Source: Butyrivibrio sp. AC2005 (lineage in GTDB: Bacteria; Bacillota; Clostridia; Lachnospirales; Lachnospiraceae). Taken from it: a DNA stretch of 56,338 nucleotides. The stretch lies in assembly GCF_000424145.1 (NCBI RefSeq), contig NZ_KE384143.1, positions 6,084-62,421 of the forward strand. Reading direction: 5' to 3'. Below, in pieces: positions 36,492-46,080 of the stretch (position 1 is the first letter of the stretch; every line of letters starts with the position of its first letter). The notes under the pieces are model-generated. The model was not told the origin of the DNA, searched no databases, and was given only the letters and a program-made list of their open reading frames with translations. A program made the translations under genes and the position numbers.

Positions 36492-37319
36492 ATGAGAATA
36501 GTTAATTTAGTCGAAAACACAGAAGGCTCTTCAGGTTGTGCTGCTGAACATGGTCTGTCATTTTATATAGAAACTAAGAAGCATAAACTTCTGATGGATA
36601 CGGGAGCATCTGATCTTTTTATAGAAAATGCAGAGAAACTGGGAGTTGACCTCACAAAGGTTGATACTGTTATTCTAAGCCACGGACATTATGATCACGC
36701 GGGTGGAATAATGCCTTTTTCAGAGGTTAATAAAACAGCTAGGATTTATGTGCATCCTTTGGCTTTTTCCAAATGCTATTCAACTACGAGAACCGGAGAA
36801 TCAAGATATATTGGAATTGACTCTCGTATCAGAGAGCTGCCACAGCTTGTGATTGAGGATTACTGTAAGTGTGTCATTGATGAGGAACTTGAGATTTTTT
36901 CAGGAATAACTGATACAAAACCTTCTCCACTTACTAATAAGACTTTGTTTGTGGAAAAAAACGGACAGCTTGTTAATGACGATTTTGCGCATGAGCAGTG
37001 TCTTGTGATTAATCAGGATGGCAGGAAGTATGTCTTTTCAGGGTGTGCGCATCATGGTGTTTTGAATATTCTCGAGAGCTACAGGGGCTTATATAACGAT
37101 GAGCCGGACGTGATCTTTAGTGGTTTTCATACACTTAGGAAAAATGGCTATTCAGATGAGGATATGGATTATATACGGAAAACAGCGAAGGAACTTAGCA
37201 AAACAAAAACTAGGTTTTTTACCATGCATTGCACAGGTGTAGAACCCTTCGAAGAAATGAAGAAGATTATGGGTGAACAGATTAGTTATGTACATAGTGG
37301 GGATGAGATTGTGATATGA
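36492..37319 (+). CDS. Metallo-beta-lactamase-fold hydrolase
   Basis: It has 275 aa. The zinc motif is intact: LSHGHYDHAGG (HxHxDH), then a late His in VFSGCAHHGVLN and one in MHCTGVEPF. It belongs to the group often annotated as DHPPP-type or methanopterin-related synthase, but the true substrate is unknown. Its end overlaps the PfkB gene by 4 nt (ATGA), so they are co-translated. Confidence 0.88.
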   Translation: MRIVNLVENTEGSSGCAAEHGLSFYIETKKHKLLMDTGASDLFIENAEKLGVDLTKVDTVILSHGHYDHAGGIMPFSEVNKTARIYVHPLAFSKCYSTTRTGESRYIGIDSRIRELPQLVIEDYCKCVIDEELEIFSGITDTKPSPLTNKTLFVEKNGQLVNDDFAHEQCLVINQDGRKYVFSGCAHHGVLNILESYRGLYNDEPDVIFSGFHTLRKNGYSDEDMDYIRKTAKELSKTKTRFFTMHCTGVEPFEEMKKIMGEQISYVHSGDEIVI

Positions 37320-38269
37320 AAATGAATGGTGAGCCCGAAATAACTGTAATAGGCGCGGCGGTCATGGATATTCTGGCAGGACCTGCAGGACCGGAAGTAT
37401 TTCAAACAGGCTCAATGCCGATGAATTATATAAGAACATCCTTTGGCGGAGATGCACTTAATGAAGCTGTGGTGCTCTCGAAGCTGGGAAAGAAAACGGA
37501 GCTGATAACAAGACTTGGAACAGATGAAACAGGAGAGAGAACGCAGACTTTTCTAAGTACTAATGGTGTCAGTCTCGTTCATTCGACTATTTGCGACGAG
37601 TATCCTTCATCGGTAAATATAGTTCTTGTGGATGAAAAGGGTGAGCGCTATTTTCTTACGGATCCTGCGACCTGTCTTAGGAAGCTTTCCGCAGAAGATA
37701 TACTTCCACATGTTGGTGAAATGGCTGACATTGTGAGTTTTGCAAGTATATTTGTATCACCCATTCTGGATATTCCTTCACTTGAGAGAGTTTTTCGGGA
37801 AATCAAAAGTGAGAATAGTAGGATTTTGCTAACGGATATGACAAAGCCAAAGCGAGGAGAAAAGCTAAGCGACATAGATTGTTTCCTTCCATATATAGAT
37901 TATTTCCTTGCAAATGAAGATGAGATATCCATGCTGACTGACTGTAAGGATGCTTATGAGAATGCTGCGAAGGTGGTTGAAGCAGGAGCAGGATGCGCTG
38001 TTATTAAGCGAGGAAGTAAAGGCTGCATTATAAAAACTGCGACAGTATGTTATGAGATACCGGCGTATCATGATTGTAAAGTTGTGGATTCCACAGGAGC
38101 GGGGGACAGCTTTGCAGCAGGATTTTTATATGGATTATCGGAAGGCTTTTCGCTTAGGGACTGCGGACGCTTTGCCTGTGCGGTTGCTTCCTGCGTGGTT
38201 GAGAAGGTTGGCGGTTCTGAAGGGATAGTATCTGATGAAGAACCGTTTAGGAGATTTGAGAAGATATGA
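37316..38269 (+). CDS. PfkB-family carbohydrate kinase
   Basis: It has 317 aa, ribokinase fold. The N-terminal glycine motif is FGGDALNEAVVLSKLG, and the C-terminal signature VDSTGAGDSFAAGFLYG contains the catalytic Asp. Members phosphorylate ribose, fructose, nucleosides or 2-keto-3-deoxygluconate; specificity cannot be read here. It overlaps the MBL-fold gene by 4 nt. Confidence 0.92.
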   Translation: MKMNGEPEITVIGAAVMDILAGPAGPEVFQTGSMPMNYIRTSFGGDALNEAVVLSKLGKKTELITRLGTDETGERTQTFLSTNGVSLVHSTICDEYPSSVNIVLVDEKGERYFLTDPATCLRKLSAEDILPHVGEMADIVSFASIFVSPILDIPSLERVFREIKSENSRILLTDMTKPKRGEKLSDIDCFLPYIDYFLANEDEISMLTDCKDAYENAAKVVEAGAGCAVIKRGSKGCIIKTATVCYEIPAYHDCKVVDSTGAGDSFAAGFLYGLSEGFSLRDCGRFACAVASCVVEKVGGSEGIVSDEEPFRRFEKI

Positions 38270-38319
38270 AATAGGAGAATCTGGTTAGAATTATAGCTAA
38301 AGGCAAAATCAGGTGAATA

Positions 38320-38661
38320 ATGAGTAACACTAATAGCAATGATATCCAACAAATAAATACATTTGAAAAAATATACGAAATAGTCAGGAAAATTCTGCAG
38401 GGCAAGGTTGCAACCTATGGTCAGATAGCAATGCTTGCCGGGAACAGGCGATGGAGCAGAGTTGTGGGCTATGCACTGCATGTAAATCCTGATCCGGAGC
38501 ACATTCCGTGTTACAGAGTTGTGAACCGGGAGGGAAGGGTATCCTCAGCGTTTGCATTTGGAGGAGAAAATGTCCAGATCAAAATGCTTGAAGCTGACGG
38601 TATCGGGTTTGTTGATGAGATGCACGTTGATCTTGAAAGATTTTTGTGGAGACCGGAATGA
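38320..38661 (+). CDS. MGMT-family (alkyltransferase-like) DNA-binding protein
   Basis: It has 113 aa, corresponding to the C-terminal DNA-binding domain of O6-alkylguanine-DNA alkyltransferase. GKVATYGQIAMLAG is the HTH entry and RRWSRVVGYALHVNP follows. The active-site block is IPCYRVVNREG: Cys64 is kept but the neighbouring His of the PCHRV motif is Tyr65. It may be a weak alkyltransferase or a lesion-recognition protein. It sits 50 bp after the kinase gene, probably in the same transcript. Confidence 0.88.
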   Translation: MSNTNSNDIQQINTFEKIYEIVRKILQGKVATYGQIAMLAGNRRWSRVVGYALHVNPDPEHIPCYRVVNREGRVSSAFAFGGENVQIKMLEADGIGFVDEMHVDLERFLWRPE

Positions 38662-38809
38662 CAAAAAATAGTAGTTATGAAATGGGTAATTATATATTAA
38701 ACTAATTACCACAATTTCAAATATTTGTGATAGAATGCATAGGTATAAATTATAGAAATAATAATAGTAGTTGAGACAGACTACATGTTTTATAGGAAGG
38801 AAGATTATT

Positions 38810-40579
38810 TTGGAAAAAATCTTAGAGTTAATTTCAAAAGAAGTTTCTGCTGCATTTGAGGCAGCCGGTTTTGATCCGGAACTGGGAAAGGTAACACTGT
38901 CTAACAGACCTGACCTTTGTGAATATCAGTGTAACGGCGCTATGGCCGGTGCCAAGAAATACGGTAAGGCGCCTTTTATGATTGCTGATGCTGTTGCAGA
39001 GAAGCTTCAGGGAAGTGAGATCTTTTCATCTGTAGAATCTGTTAAGCCCGGATTCCTGAACCTTAAGGTTAGTGAGGACTTCGTGAGAGGATATGTTGTG
39101 AAAATGCTTCACGAGCATCACTTCGGAGTTAAGACACCTCTTCACGCACCTAATTTCATGATTGATTACGGCGGACCGAACGTTGCAAAGCCTCTTCATG
39201 TAGGACACCTTCGTTCAGCTGTTATCGGTGAGAGCCTGAAGCGAATTCTTAAGTATGCAGGCTATAAGGTTACAGGCGACATTCATCTTGGTGACTGGGG
39301 ACTTCAGATGGGACTCATTATTACTGAGCTTAAAAAGCGCCAGCCTGATCTTCCTTATTTTGATAAGGACCATAAGGGACAGTATCCTAAGGAAGCTCCA
39401 TTTACAATCAGCGAGCTTGAAGAGATTTATCCTGCAGCAAGTGCCAAGTCCAAGGAGGACGAAGCGTTCAAGGCTGAGGCTATGGAGGCAACAAAGCTTC
39501 TTCAGGATGGTGATAAGGGATACAGGGCACTTTGGCATCACATCCTTAATGTGTCTGTAAATGATCTTAAGAAAAACTATAAGAACCTTAATGTTGATTT
39601 TGACCTCTGGAGAGGTGAATCAGATGTGCATGATGTAATTCCGGGAATGGTTGATTACATGAAGCAGCACGGCTACGCTCATGAGAGCCAGGGAGCACTT
39701 GTTGTTGATGTTGCTGAGGAGACTGATACAAAGGAAATTCCACCCTGCATGATCCTTAAGTCAGACGGAGCTTCACTTTACAATACAACTGACCTTGCTA
39801 CTATTCAGCAGAGAATGGAAGAGTTCAAGCCTGAAGGTCTTATATATGTTGTTGATAAGCGCCAGGAGCTGTACTTTACACAGGTTTTCCGTTGCGCAAG
39901 AAAGACAAAACTTGTTCTTCCCGAGACAGAGCTTCATTTTGTAGGCTTTGGTACAATGAACGGCAAGGACGGAAAACCCTTCAAGACAAGAGAAGGTGGC
40001 GTAATGCGTCTTGAAAAGCTCATCGCGGAAATTGATGAGCAGATGTATAGCCGTATCAAAGAAGGCAATCAGGAGATTGATGATGCTGAGGCAAAGGATA
40101 CAGCCCACAAGGTTGCTCTTGCAGCAATCAAGTATGGCGACCTTTCCAACCAGCCATCCAAGGATTACATTTTTGATATTGATAAGTTCACATCCTTTGA
40201 GGGAGATACCGGTCCGTACATTCTTTATACTATGGTACGAATCAAATCTATCCTGTCTAAGTATGAAAAAGAAGGTGGAAACGTTAAGGAAGCACTTCTT
40301 AGAAATGCAGAGTCTGCAGATGAAAAGAACCTTATGCTTCTTATAACACGTTTTGCAGATGCGGTTGAAAGTGCAGCAAGAGACCTTATGCCTAACAGAA
40401 TTTGTGCATATATTTATGAGCTTTCAAATGCACTTAACAGCTTCTATCATTCAACTAAGATCCTCACTGAGCCCGATGAGGAGAAAAAGAGCGGATATAT
40501 CGCACTCCTTAACGTGACTCTTAAAGTACTTGAAGCAGGAATTGACTTACTTGGCTTCTCTGCACCTGATAGAATGTAA
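38810..40579 (+). CDS. argS: Arginyl-tRNA synthetase
   Basis: It has 589 aa, class I. The N-terminal Add1 domain (EKILELISKEVSAAFEAAG) is followed by the HIGH-equivalent HVGH in VAKPLHVGHLRSAVIGESL. GKPFKTREGGVMRLEKLI replaces KMSKS as usual in ArgRS. The DALR anticodon-binding domain is C-terminal and ends in an RM-like LGFSAPDRM. The frame extends upstream to 38771. TTG at 38810, 9 nt after AGGAAGG, gives the normal MEKILEL start and is preferred. No T-box leader is evident. Confidence 0.96.
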   Translation: MEKILELISKEVSAAFEAAGFDPELGKVTLSNRPDLCEYQCNGAMAGAKKYGKAPFMIADAVAEKLQGSEIFSSVESVKPGFLNLKVSEDFVRGYVVKMLHEHHFGVKTPLHAPNFMIDYGGPNVAKPLHVGHLRSAVIGESLKRILKYAGYKVTGDIHLGDWGLQMGLIITELKKRQPDLPYFDKDHKGQYPKEAPFTISELEEIYPAASAKSKEDEAFKAEAMEATKLLQDGDKGYRALWHHILNVSVNDLKKNYKNLNVDFDLWRGESDVHDVIPGMVDYMKQHGYAHESQGALVVDVAEETDTKEIPPCMILKSDGASLYNTTDLATIQQRMEEFKPEGLIYVVDKRQELYFTQVFRCARKTKLVLPETELHFVGFGTMNGKDGKPFKTREGGVMRLEKLIAEIDEQMYSRIKEGNQEIDDAEAKDTAHKVALAAIKYGDLSNQPSKDYIFDIDKFTSFEGDTGPYILYTMVRIKSILSKYEKEGGNVKEALLRNAESADEKNLMLLITRFADAVESAARDLMPNRICAYIYELSNALNSFYHSTKILTEPDEEKKSGYIALLNVTLKVLEAGIDLLGFSAPDRM

Positions 40580-40700
40580 TAAAGAAATTTGAACGCGAGT
40601 TTTGTGAAAAAATGAATAACAGTCATTTTTTAATGGAAACGCTAATCGCTCTATGATTTAATAAATGCGATAAAAAGCATAGGCTCACGGAAATGCAAAG

Positions 40701-40759
40701 CCGTCAAGTACGGAATATGAATGGATTGGTTCATATTTCGTACTATTGACGGTTTTTTT
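40701..40759 (+). terminator. Long terminator of argS
   Basis: CCGTCAAGTAC pairs with GTAC-TA-TTGACGG, extended by GGAATATGAA / TTCATATTTC, giving a stem of about 20 bp. T7 follows at 40753-40759. Confidence 0.9.
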
Positions 40760-40856
40760 ATGTTGTATACTGATACAGCATGTCAAATTATGGGATATTT
40801 TGATTTGTTTTACATGTATGGATAAGTTGTTTTATTTCGTCAAATGGGAGGAACAG

Positions 40857-43301
40857 ATGATGAAGTTTTCAATGGCTAAGAAAGTTATGTCATTAACACT
40901 GGCGATGCTTGTGTCAGCTTCAGTAGCAATGCCGGGTTTTAATAATTCAATTACCGTTAAGGCAGAGAGTAATGCCAAGACTATAACAGGGTTGGGGACA
41001 GGGACGATAGGTAATCCTGCAAATGGAGCAGGCCAGTGGGATTACGTATATTATGGAAAGTATAACGATTTGAATGTCAAATATCGCGTGCTTGATACAG
41101 ATTGTGATGATTTCAGTGACTATGGAAACTTGAGTAAAAATACTGTTTTGCTCGATTGTGATAATGTACTTTATCATTTGAGACCGGGTAGTGCTGCAAA
41201 ATTGTTGGAAAATCTTAATGATCAGGGATTTCTTGACGCAGGAGTTTTTACTGATGCAGAAAAGGAGGCTATAGCACTTAGCAGAAAAGAAAGAAAATCA
41301 ACGGATGATGGAGAGGGCGTTGATGGCGATTTTGCACAGCTAAAGGAAATGAAAATATTTGCCCTTGATCCTAAGGAAGCAACTAATCCTACATATGGAT
41401 ATAAAAATCAAAAAGATGATTTGAATAGAATAAAAAGAAATATTTCTACTGATGAAAAAGAGAACTGGTGGCTTAGATTAGGAAAAGACGGAAGATTTCA
41501 AAACATTATCGCAAAAGAAATGTATAAGACTGATAAACTAATCGGAAGAATAAAAACTGAACCTGCTGATTCATCAGAAGGAGTCAGCCCGGCATTTAAT
41601 CTTAAAAAGGAATCGATATTATTTTCTTCATTAGTTTCAGGCTCTTCCAATGAGTATAAACTCACACTTATTGATGACAGCATGAAATCTCTTAAAGACG
41701 TGAAATGCAAAAAGAGTGATGATGAGGCGACCATTAGTTTTAAATATCCTTATGAGACAGTTGATGATTCTGTATCATTTTCAGTGGTTCTGTTAAAAGA
41801 CAGATATGAGAGAGGCAAGACAGTTGACAATTCATCTGAATTTGCCTATATCCCGATTACTCTTTCCAGTGAAGGCCAGGTGGGCTCAGGTAAAAATAAA
41901 TACCATATGATGAGTGGAACATTCAAACTCCCGGAGCAGAGTAGTGGCCTTAAATTTGCTTATCTTATATATGAAAAAAACAATGGTTCAAAAGAAACAG
42001 ATTATGCTTGTGCCCCTAAATTCTTTGAACTTGATTCGGAAAATCATGTTCATGCTTGGGAAATAGATTACCTTGGTGCAGGCGATGATAATGCCACTGT
42101 CAGATGTAAGGATTGCTCTGAAAAGTATAAAATATCAATCGTAGCTGCATCAAAGCAGTACGGGGATGATGTTTCCGTAACAATTAATAAACCTGATGAT
42201 CTTCCTGATGAGATACAGGTAAGTGATGTCATTTATAGAGATGGTAATGGGCGCGATATAGATAAATCAGAAGTTGGCGAGGTTGGAGAATACACAGCGG
42301 TCGCTGTTATTAGCGTGGTTGATGAAAATGGCGATAATCAGGAAGTATAAATTGCTAACAATTTTAAAATTACACCGATTGTCCTTTTACCTTCTATGGT
42401 TAAATTGAGCGAAGACAGATATGTATATGACGGAACAGCTAAAACACCTGAAGTTACTGTAGTAGTAAATGGCAAGGAATTGAGAAGGGATGAATATGAA
42501 GTAGAGTACAAGGATAATGTAAATCCCGGCCTTGCTACAGTTAAGGTTTATTCAAAGAATCCTCATTATACTGATCAGGTTATAAAAGAATTCCGTATAG
42601 TGAATCAGTCTGTTGAGGATAAAGAAAAAGAAACAAAAGCTAAGATAGAAGATAAGCGTCAAAAAGTAGATGAAACCAAAAATGACATAAAGAATAATGA
42701 AACAAAAAGCGACAAAAAAGAAAATGATGTAGAGACCAAAGTAAAAGACAAGATTAATGATGCTAAGAAAGTCGCTGATAATACTTCCGGAACTTCAAGT
42801 AAATCCGAGAAGAATGAGATAGTACAGGTAAATGCTGCAACGATGCACAATGCAGGTGAAATCATTAACGGCCTTGGGGATACCTACATGGTTACATCCA
42901 ATGATGACACTGATCTTACAGTAACATTTTTGAAGGCGAGATCAGAGACCATCAGTAGTATAACAATTCCAAGCACAATAGTAGTGGATGGTAACGAGTA
43001 CAGAGTTACCGAGATTGCAGAAAGCGCTTTTAGTGGTAACAAAAAGCTTAAGAAGGTTACTATCGGTGATAATGTCGAAAAGATTGGTGCGAATGCTTTC
43101 TACAAATGTAAGAAGCTGAAGAAAATCAAGATCGAAACAACCTATCTGAAAAAGAGTAATGTCGGCAAGAATGCTTTCAAAAAGATACATAAGGAAGCAA
43201 AAGTTACAGTGCCGGAGAATAAGTATAAGTCTTATAAGAAAATGCTTAAATCAAGAGGTGTTTCAGGAGAAAACCAGCAGATTAAAAAAGCTTCTGAGTA
43301 A
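40857..43301 (+). pseudogene. Secreted surface protein (DUF6273, Ig-like, LRR_5) split by an in-frame TAA
   Basis: The two open segments, 40857-42350 and 42396-43301, share one frame; only the TAA at 42348-42350 separates them. The protein between them reads on smoothly (NGDNQEV, stop, IANNFKITPI). The full product would be ~815 aa. It has a signal peptide (MAKKVMSLTLAMLVSASVAM), a DUF6273-like domain (GQWDYVYYGKYND, YRVLDTD), a middle region with CxxC (CKDCSEKY), an Ig-like domain (DRYVYDGTAKTPEV), a charged coiled coil, and BspA-type LRR_5 repeats (IAESAFSGNKKLKKVTI). The SD GGGAGG supports ATG 40857 or 40860. The first part alone could still be secreted. A sequencing error is possible. Confidence 0.8.
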
Positions 43302-43347
43302 AGAAAGTATTTTACTAAACAACTTTCAATATGAAAATAATATAAAG

Positions 43348-43404
43348 CCTTCCCCTTAGGGGGAAGGTGACGGATGAGGGGAGGCCTCACCCGTCATTTT
43401 TTTT
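43348..43404. repeat. Two-hairpin repeat, shortened copy E, turned into a terminator
   Basis: Hairpin 1 (CCTTCCCC / GGGGAAGG) is present but hairpin 2 is missing: TG runs straight into ACGGATGAGGGG. The tail TGACGGATGAGG (43368-43379) pairs with CCTCACCCGTCA (43385-43396), and T8 follows. It lies between convergent genes. Confidence 0.85.
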
Positions 43405-43452
43405 ATAGAGGTTTTTTAGTATTTGTGAAATATAGTTATCGATTAAATATCG

Positions 43453-44490
43453 TTACATAGTCACATATTCAGCAAGCAATTTGTAAGTATTCTTTATCCC
43501 ATCAATATGAGTTCTCTCATAACCATGACTTGCTCTGGTGCCGGGACCGATGGCTGCATGCCTGATATCGAAACCTGCAACGAGGGCAGGATCAGCATCA
43601 GTGCCATAGTGAGGAGTGAAGATATCCGGAACATAATCAGCACCTGACTTTTTGCCCGCTTCTTCAAGTTCCTTAGTCATATCCAGATTGTAAGGGAAAC
43701 GACTATCCTTCCAAAATACGGAAACCTTGCGCTCGGAACTTGTCTGCTCAGGACCGATGCATGCTATATCGATAGCGAGGAAATCCTTAACATCCTCAGG
43801 AATGAGGGACCCACCATGTCCAATCTCTTCATAGAAAGATATATAAATGTAAACCTTGCGTGAAAGCTTGATTTTTCCATCTTTAATATCATGGAGCAGT
43901 TCCATAAGGACTGCTACGAGAGCCTTGTCATCTACGAAATGGGATTTTATATAACCATTTGAATAGGTGAATCTGGGCTCAATTGCTACGTAATCACCGA
44001 TATCAATTCCGAGCTTTCTTACATCGTCTGCGCTTTTAACATCTTCATCAAGAACGACAAATGAGTTTGTATCAAAATTTGCTACTTCCGTGTTTAGTTC
44101 ATCCTCAGTTACATGAACAGAGGCATTTTTTCTCTGAACACAGCCAGTGAAAACCTTTCCTGAACGTGTATGAACGCGGACGTTTTCACGCTCTGTGTGA
44201 TATGCATAAAGACCACCGACCTTGCAAACCTTGATAGTTCCGTCATCATTGATGTGGCGAACCATCATACCGATTGTGTCACCATGAGCGGTGATGAGAA
44301 GAGGATTACCTTCGCCGCCAATATCAGCGAGAATACCGCCTTTGTGAAGGGTAGTGGTTTTAAAACCGAGTGCTTCCATCTCCTTTATGAGATAGTCCTG
44401 AAGCTCATGATACTGACCTGTTACAGAATCAATAGCCAGCTCTTTTTCAAGCTCTTCAAGATAGCGTTTTTCATTAAGTTCGTAACTCAT
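43453..44490 (-). CDS. M42-family metallopeptidase (glutamyl aminopeptidase-like)
   Basis: It has 345 aa. The co-catalytic zinc residues appear in order: ITAHGDTIGMM (His, Asp), FVDDKALVAVL (Asp), ISFYEEIGHGG (Glu-Glu), DIACIGP (Asp) and, at the C-terminus, THYGTDADP-type and ASHGYERTH (His). The inserted dimerisation/PDZ-like domain lies between ~75 and 165. M42 enzymes form dodecameric cytoplasmic cages that trim peptides. The SD is AGAAAGG, read on the minus strand. Cellulase annotations of this family are historical errors. Confidence 0.92.
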   Translation of the reverse strand: MSYELNEKRYLEELEKELAIDSVTGQYHELQDYLIKEMEALGFKTTTLHKGGILADIGGEGNPLLITAHGDTIGMMVRHINDDGTIKVCKVGGLYAYHTERENVRVHTRSGKVFTGCVQRKNASVHVTEDELNTEVANFDTNSFVVLDEDVKSADDVRKLGIDIGDYVAIEPRFTYSNGYIKSHFVDDKALVAVLMELLHDIKDGKIKLSRKVYIYISFYEEIGHGGSLIPEDVKDFLAIDIACIGPEQTSSERKVSVFWKDSRFPYNLDMTKELEEAGKKSGADYVPDIFTPHYGTDADPALVAGFDIRHAAIGPGTRASHGYERTHIDGIKNTYKLLAEYVTM

Positions 44491-44562
44491 AGATTAATAC
44501 CTTTCTGGTTATAGATTTGATTATTCAGATACCCTAAAAATGATAATTCCGAACAACATAAA

Positions 44563-44607
44563 TAATCATAGCAAGCATCGCCTTACTCGGCAATACTGCT
44601 ATGATTA
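44563..44607 (-). terminator. Hairpin downstream of the diguanylate cyclase gene
   Basis: An 11-bp perfect stem TAATCATAGCA / TGCTATGATTA with a 23-nt loop, followed on the minus strand by a short TTTATGTT tail. GATTGATTATTCAGA also occurs twice around it (about 44516 and 44613). Confidence 0.55.
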
Positions 44608-44644
44608 ATGCAGATTGATTATTCAGAATATTATATGAATTAAA

Positions 44645-45778
44645 CTATTTTCTTCGGTTATTATGCTGATAATAAATTGCCTTGTCTGCATACATCAGCT
44701 TGTCAAGCTCGCTTATAAGATCGAAGTTCTGATTGTTTTTTAGATCAAAAACATCGCCTCCTATAGAAGCTGAGAGTTTATATGGCTTTTGAGAGGAATC
44801 ATTGTAATCATCAATAGCTTTCAAAATATATGTCTTGTATTCGGCAATAGAATGATGTGAGGTTTTATCCAGGATGATTATAAATTCGTCACCGGCAAAG
44901 CGTATCACGACACCATTTGTGGCTACAACCTTATTTAGTATCCTTGTCATGGCAATTAAGGCATTGTCACCCTCTGTATGGGAATAGTTATCATTGATCA
45001 GCTTAAAGCCGTTCATATCAAGCATAAGTGCAGATATTATTCCGCCGCGATTTTTTGCAGTTTCAATAACATCGTTTAGATAAAATCGGTTGAAAGCTCC
45101 GGTTAGCTTATCTAAATATATGCCTTCATTCTGAAGACTGAGAGCGATACAGCATACAGATACTCCTACGCAGGGCCATATCAGCGAGGTACCGTACCAT
45201 ATACTTTGTCCCAGCATGCCAACTGTTATTGGCATTAAGAACTGCCAGGTTGGGAAAAAACTCAAATATCTGCCCCGGCGCTTTGCGGCAAAGTATACAT
45301 GCTGACCGTAAAGAAGTAAAAATGCTTCGGCTACGATATACAGCCAGTAAAGTGGAAGTCTGTAATATCTGTTTGAGTCATCTATTCCAAAAACAATTGG
45401 AATGATAATATTTACAAACAAAATAAAAATCTCTAATGCACATGTGGCTATAAGAAAGGCCTTTTGCCTCTGAGACTGATGTTCGTTTATGTGGTTAGAT
45501 ATTAGTGTTACGTAGGCAGGTCCCAGAATCGCATTTAATGAAAAAAGTATGGAATTACCAAACAGAATAATATAACGGGATATAAGGCCGGGTCTACCAT
45601 CATGGTAGAAGACGACAGGGTCTACAGTGCAGGCGATGATCACACACACTATCATCATTAAGAGACTCTTGCTTTCTGAATTCTTGGTCTGAATTCGCCA
45701 CCCCCGACTGAGTAGTAATGCCACCATTAATAAAAAACCTATGATATTTGAAGCATAAACTGAAGTTAGATTTATCAT
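44645..45778 (-). CDS. Membrane diguanylate cyclase (GGDEF domain)
   Basis: It has 377 aa. About seven membrane segments occupy residues 1-215, and a GGDEF domain follows (LDKLTGAFNRFYLNDVIE, LMLDMNGFKLINDNYSHTEGD). The active-site motif is RFAGDEF (AGDEF), a variant that is often active. No RxxD inhibitory site precedes it. It probably makes c-di-GMP in response to a signal sensed in the membrane or extracellularly. The ligand is unknown. Confidence 0.92.
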   Translation of the reverse strand: MINLTSVYASNIIGFLLMVALLLSRGWRIQTKNSESKSLLMMIVCVIIACTVDPVVFYHDGRPGLISRYIILFGNSILFSLNAILGPAYVTLISNHINEHQSQRQKAFLIATCALEIFILFVNIIIPIVFGIDDSNRYYRLPLYWLYIVAEAFLLLYGQHVYFAAKRRGRYLSFFPTWQFLMPITVGMLGQSIWYGTSLIWPCVGVSVCCIALSLQNEGIYLDKLTGAFNRFYLNDVIETAKNRGGIISALMLDMNGFKLINDNYSHTEGDNALIAMTRILNKVVATNGVVIRFAGDEFIIILDKTSHHSIAEYKTYILKAIDDYNDSSQKPYKLSASIGGDVFDLKNNQNFDLISELDKLMYADKAIYYQHNNRRK

Positions 45779-45898
45779 AGTAATAGATTGTCCCCTCTAC
45801 AATAACAAGCAATATATCAGAATAAAGTCTTATAATTAATGGTATTTTAGAAGAAAAGTAATGTCAATTAATTAAATATAAAAAAATAAAAAAACATG

Positions 45899-45927
45899 TT
45901 GACATTATTTATCCGGGACGATATACT
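45899..45927 (+). promoter_or_regulatory. Sigma-A promoter of tRNA-Met
   Basis: A consensus TTGACA (45899-45904), 17-nt spacer and TATACT (45922-45927). Transcription would start about 34 bp before the tRNA. Confidence 0.9.
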
Positions 45928-45967
45928 AATCAAGTCGGTCGACGAAAGACACCGACGAACTGAATAT

Positions 45968-46041
45968 GGCGAGATAGCTCAGTTGGCTAGAGCACGCGGT
46001 TCATACCCGCGGTGTCGAGGGTTCGAATCCCCCTCTCGCTA
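45968..46041 (+). tRNA. tRNA-Met (anticodon CAT), elongator type
   Basis: A 74-nt cloverleaf. Acceptor GGCGAGA/TCTCGCT, D-stem GCTC/GAGC, anticodon stem CGCGG/CCGCG with loop TTCATAC, and T-loop TTCGAAT. The T-stem GAGGG/CCCCC has one A-C mismatch at 50-64. No CCA is encoded. The G1-T72 pair and overall form fit an elongator tRNA. A tRNA-Ile with modified C34 is a formal alternative. Confidence 0.93.
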
Positions 46042-46043
46042 CT

Positions 46044-46075
46044 AAAAAGAGAATTCTTCGGAATTCTCTTTTTTC
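46044..46075 (+). terminator. Terminator of tRNA-Met
   Basis: AAAAAGAGAATTC-TTCG-GAATTCTCTTTTTT, a 13-bp stem with a UUCG tetraloop and T tract. Confidence 0.95.
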
Positions 46076-46080
46076 GTTGT

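Noticed and set aside
38662..38809. Possible T-box leader before argS
   Set aside because: Only ~150 bp, no terminator/antiterminator pair and no T-box core sequence visible.
44170..44514. 114-codon plus-strand frame opposite the M42 gene
   Set aside because: Antisense to a conserved peptidase coding region with no start signal.
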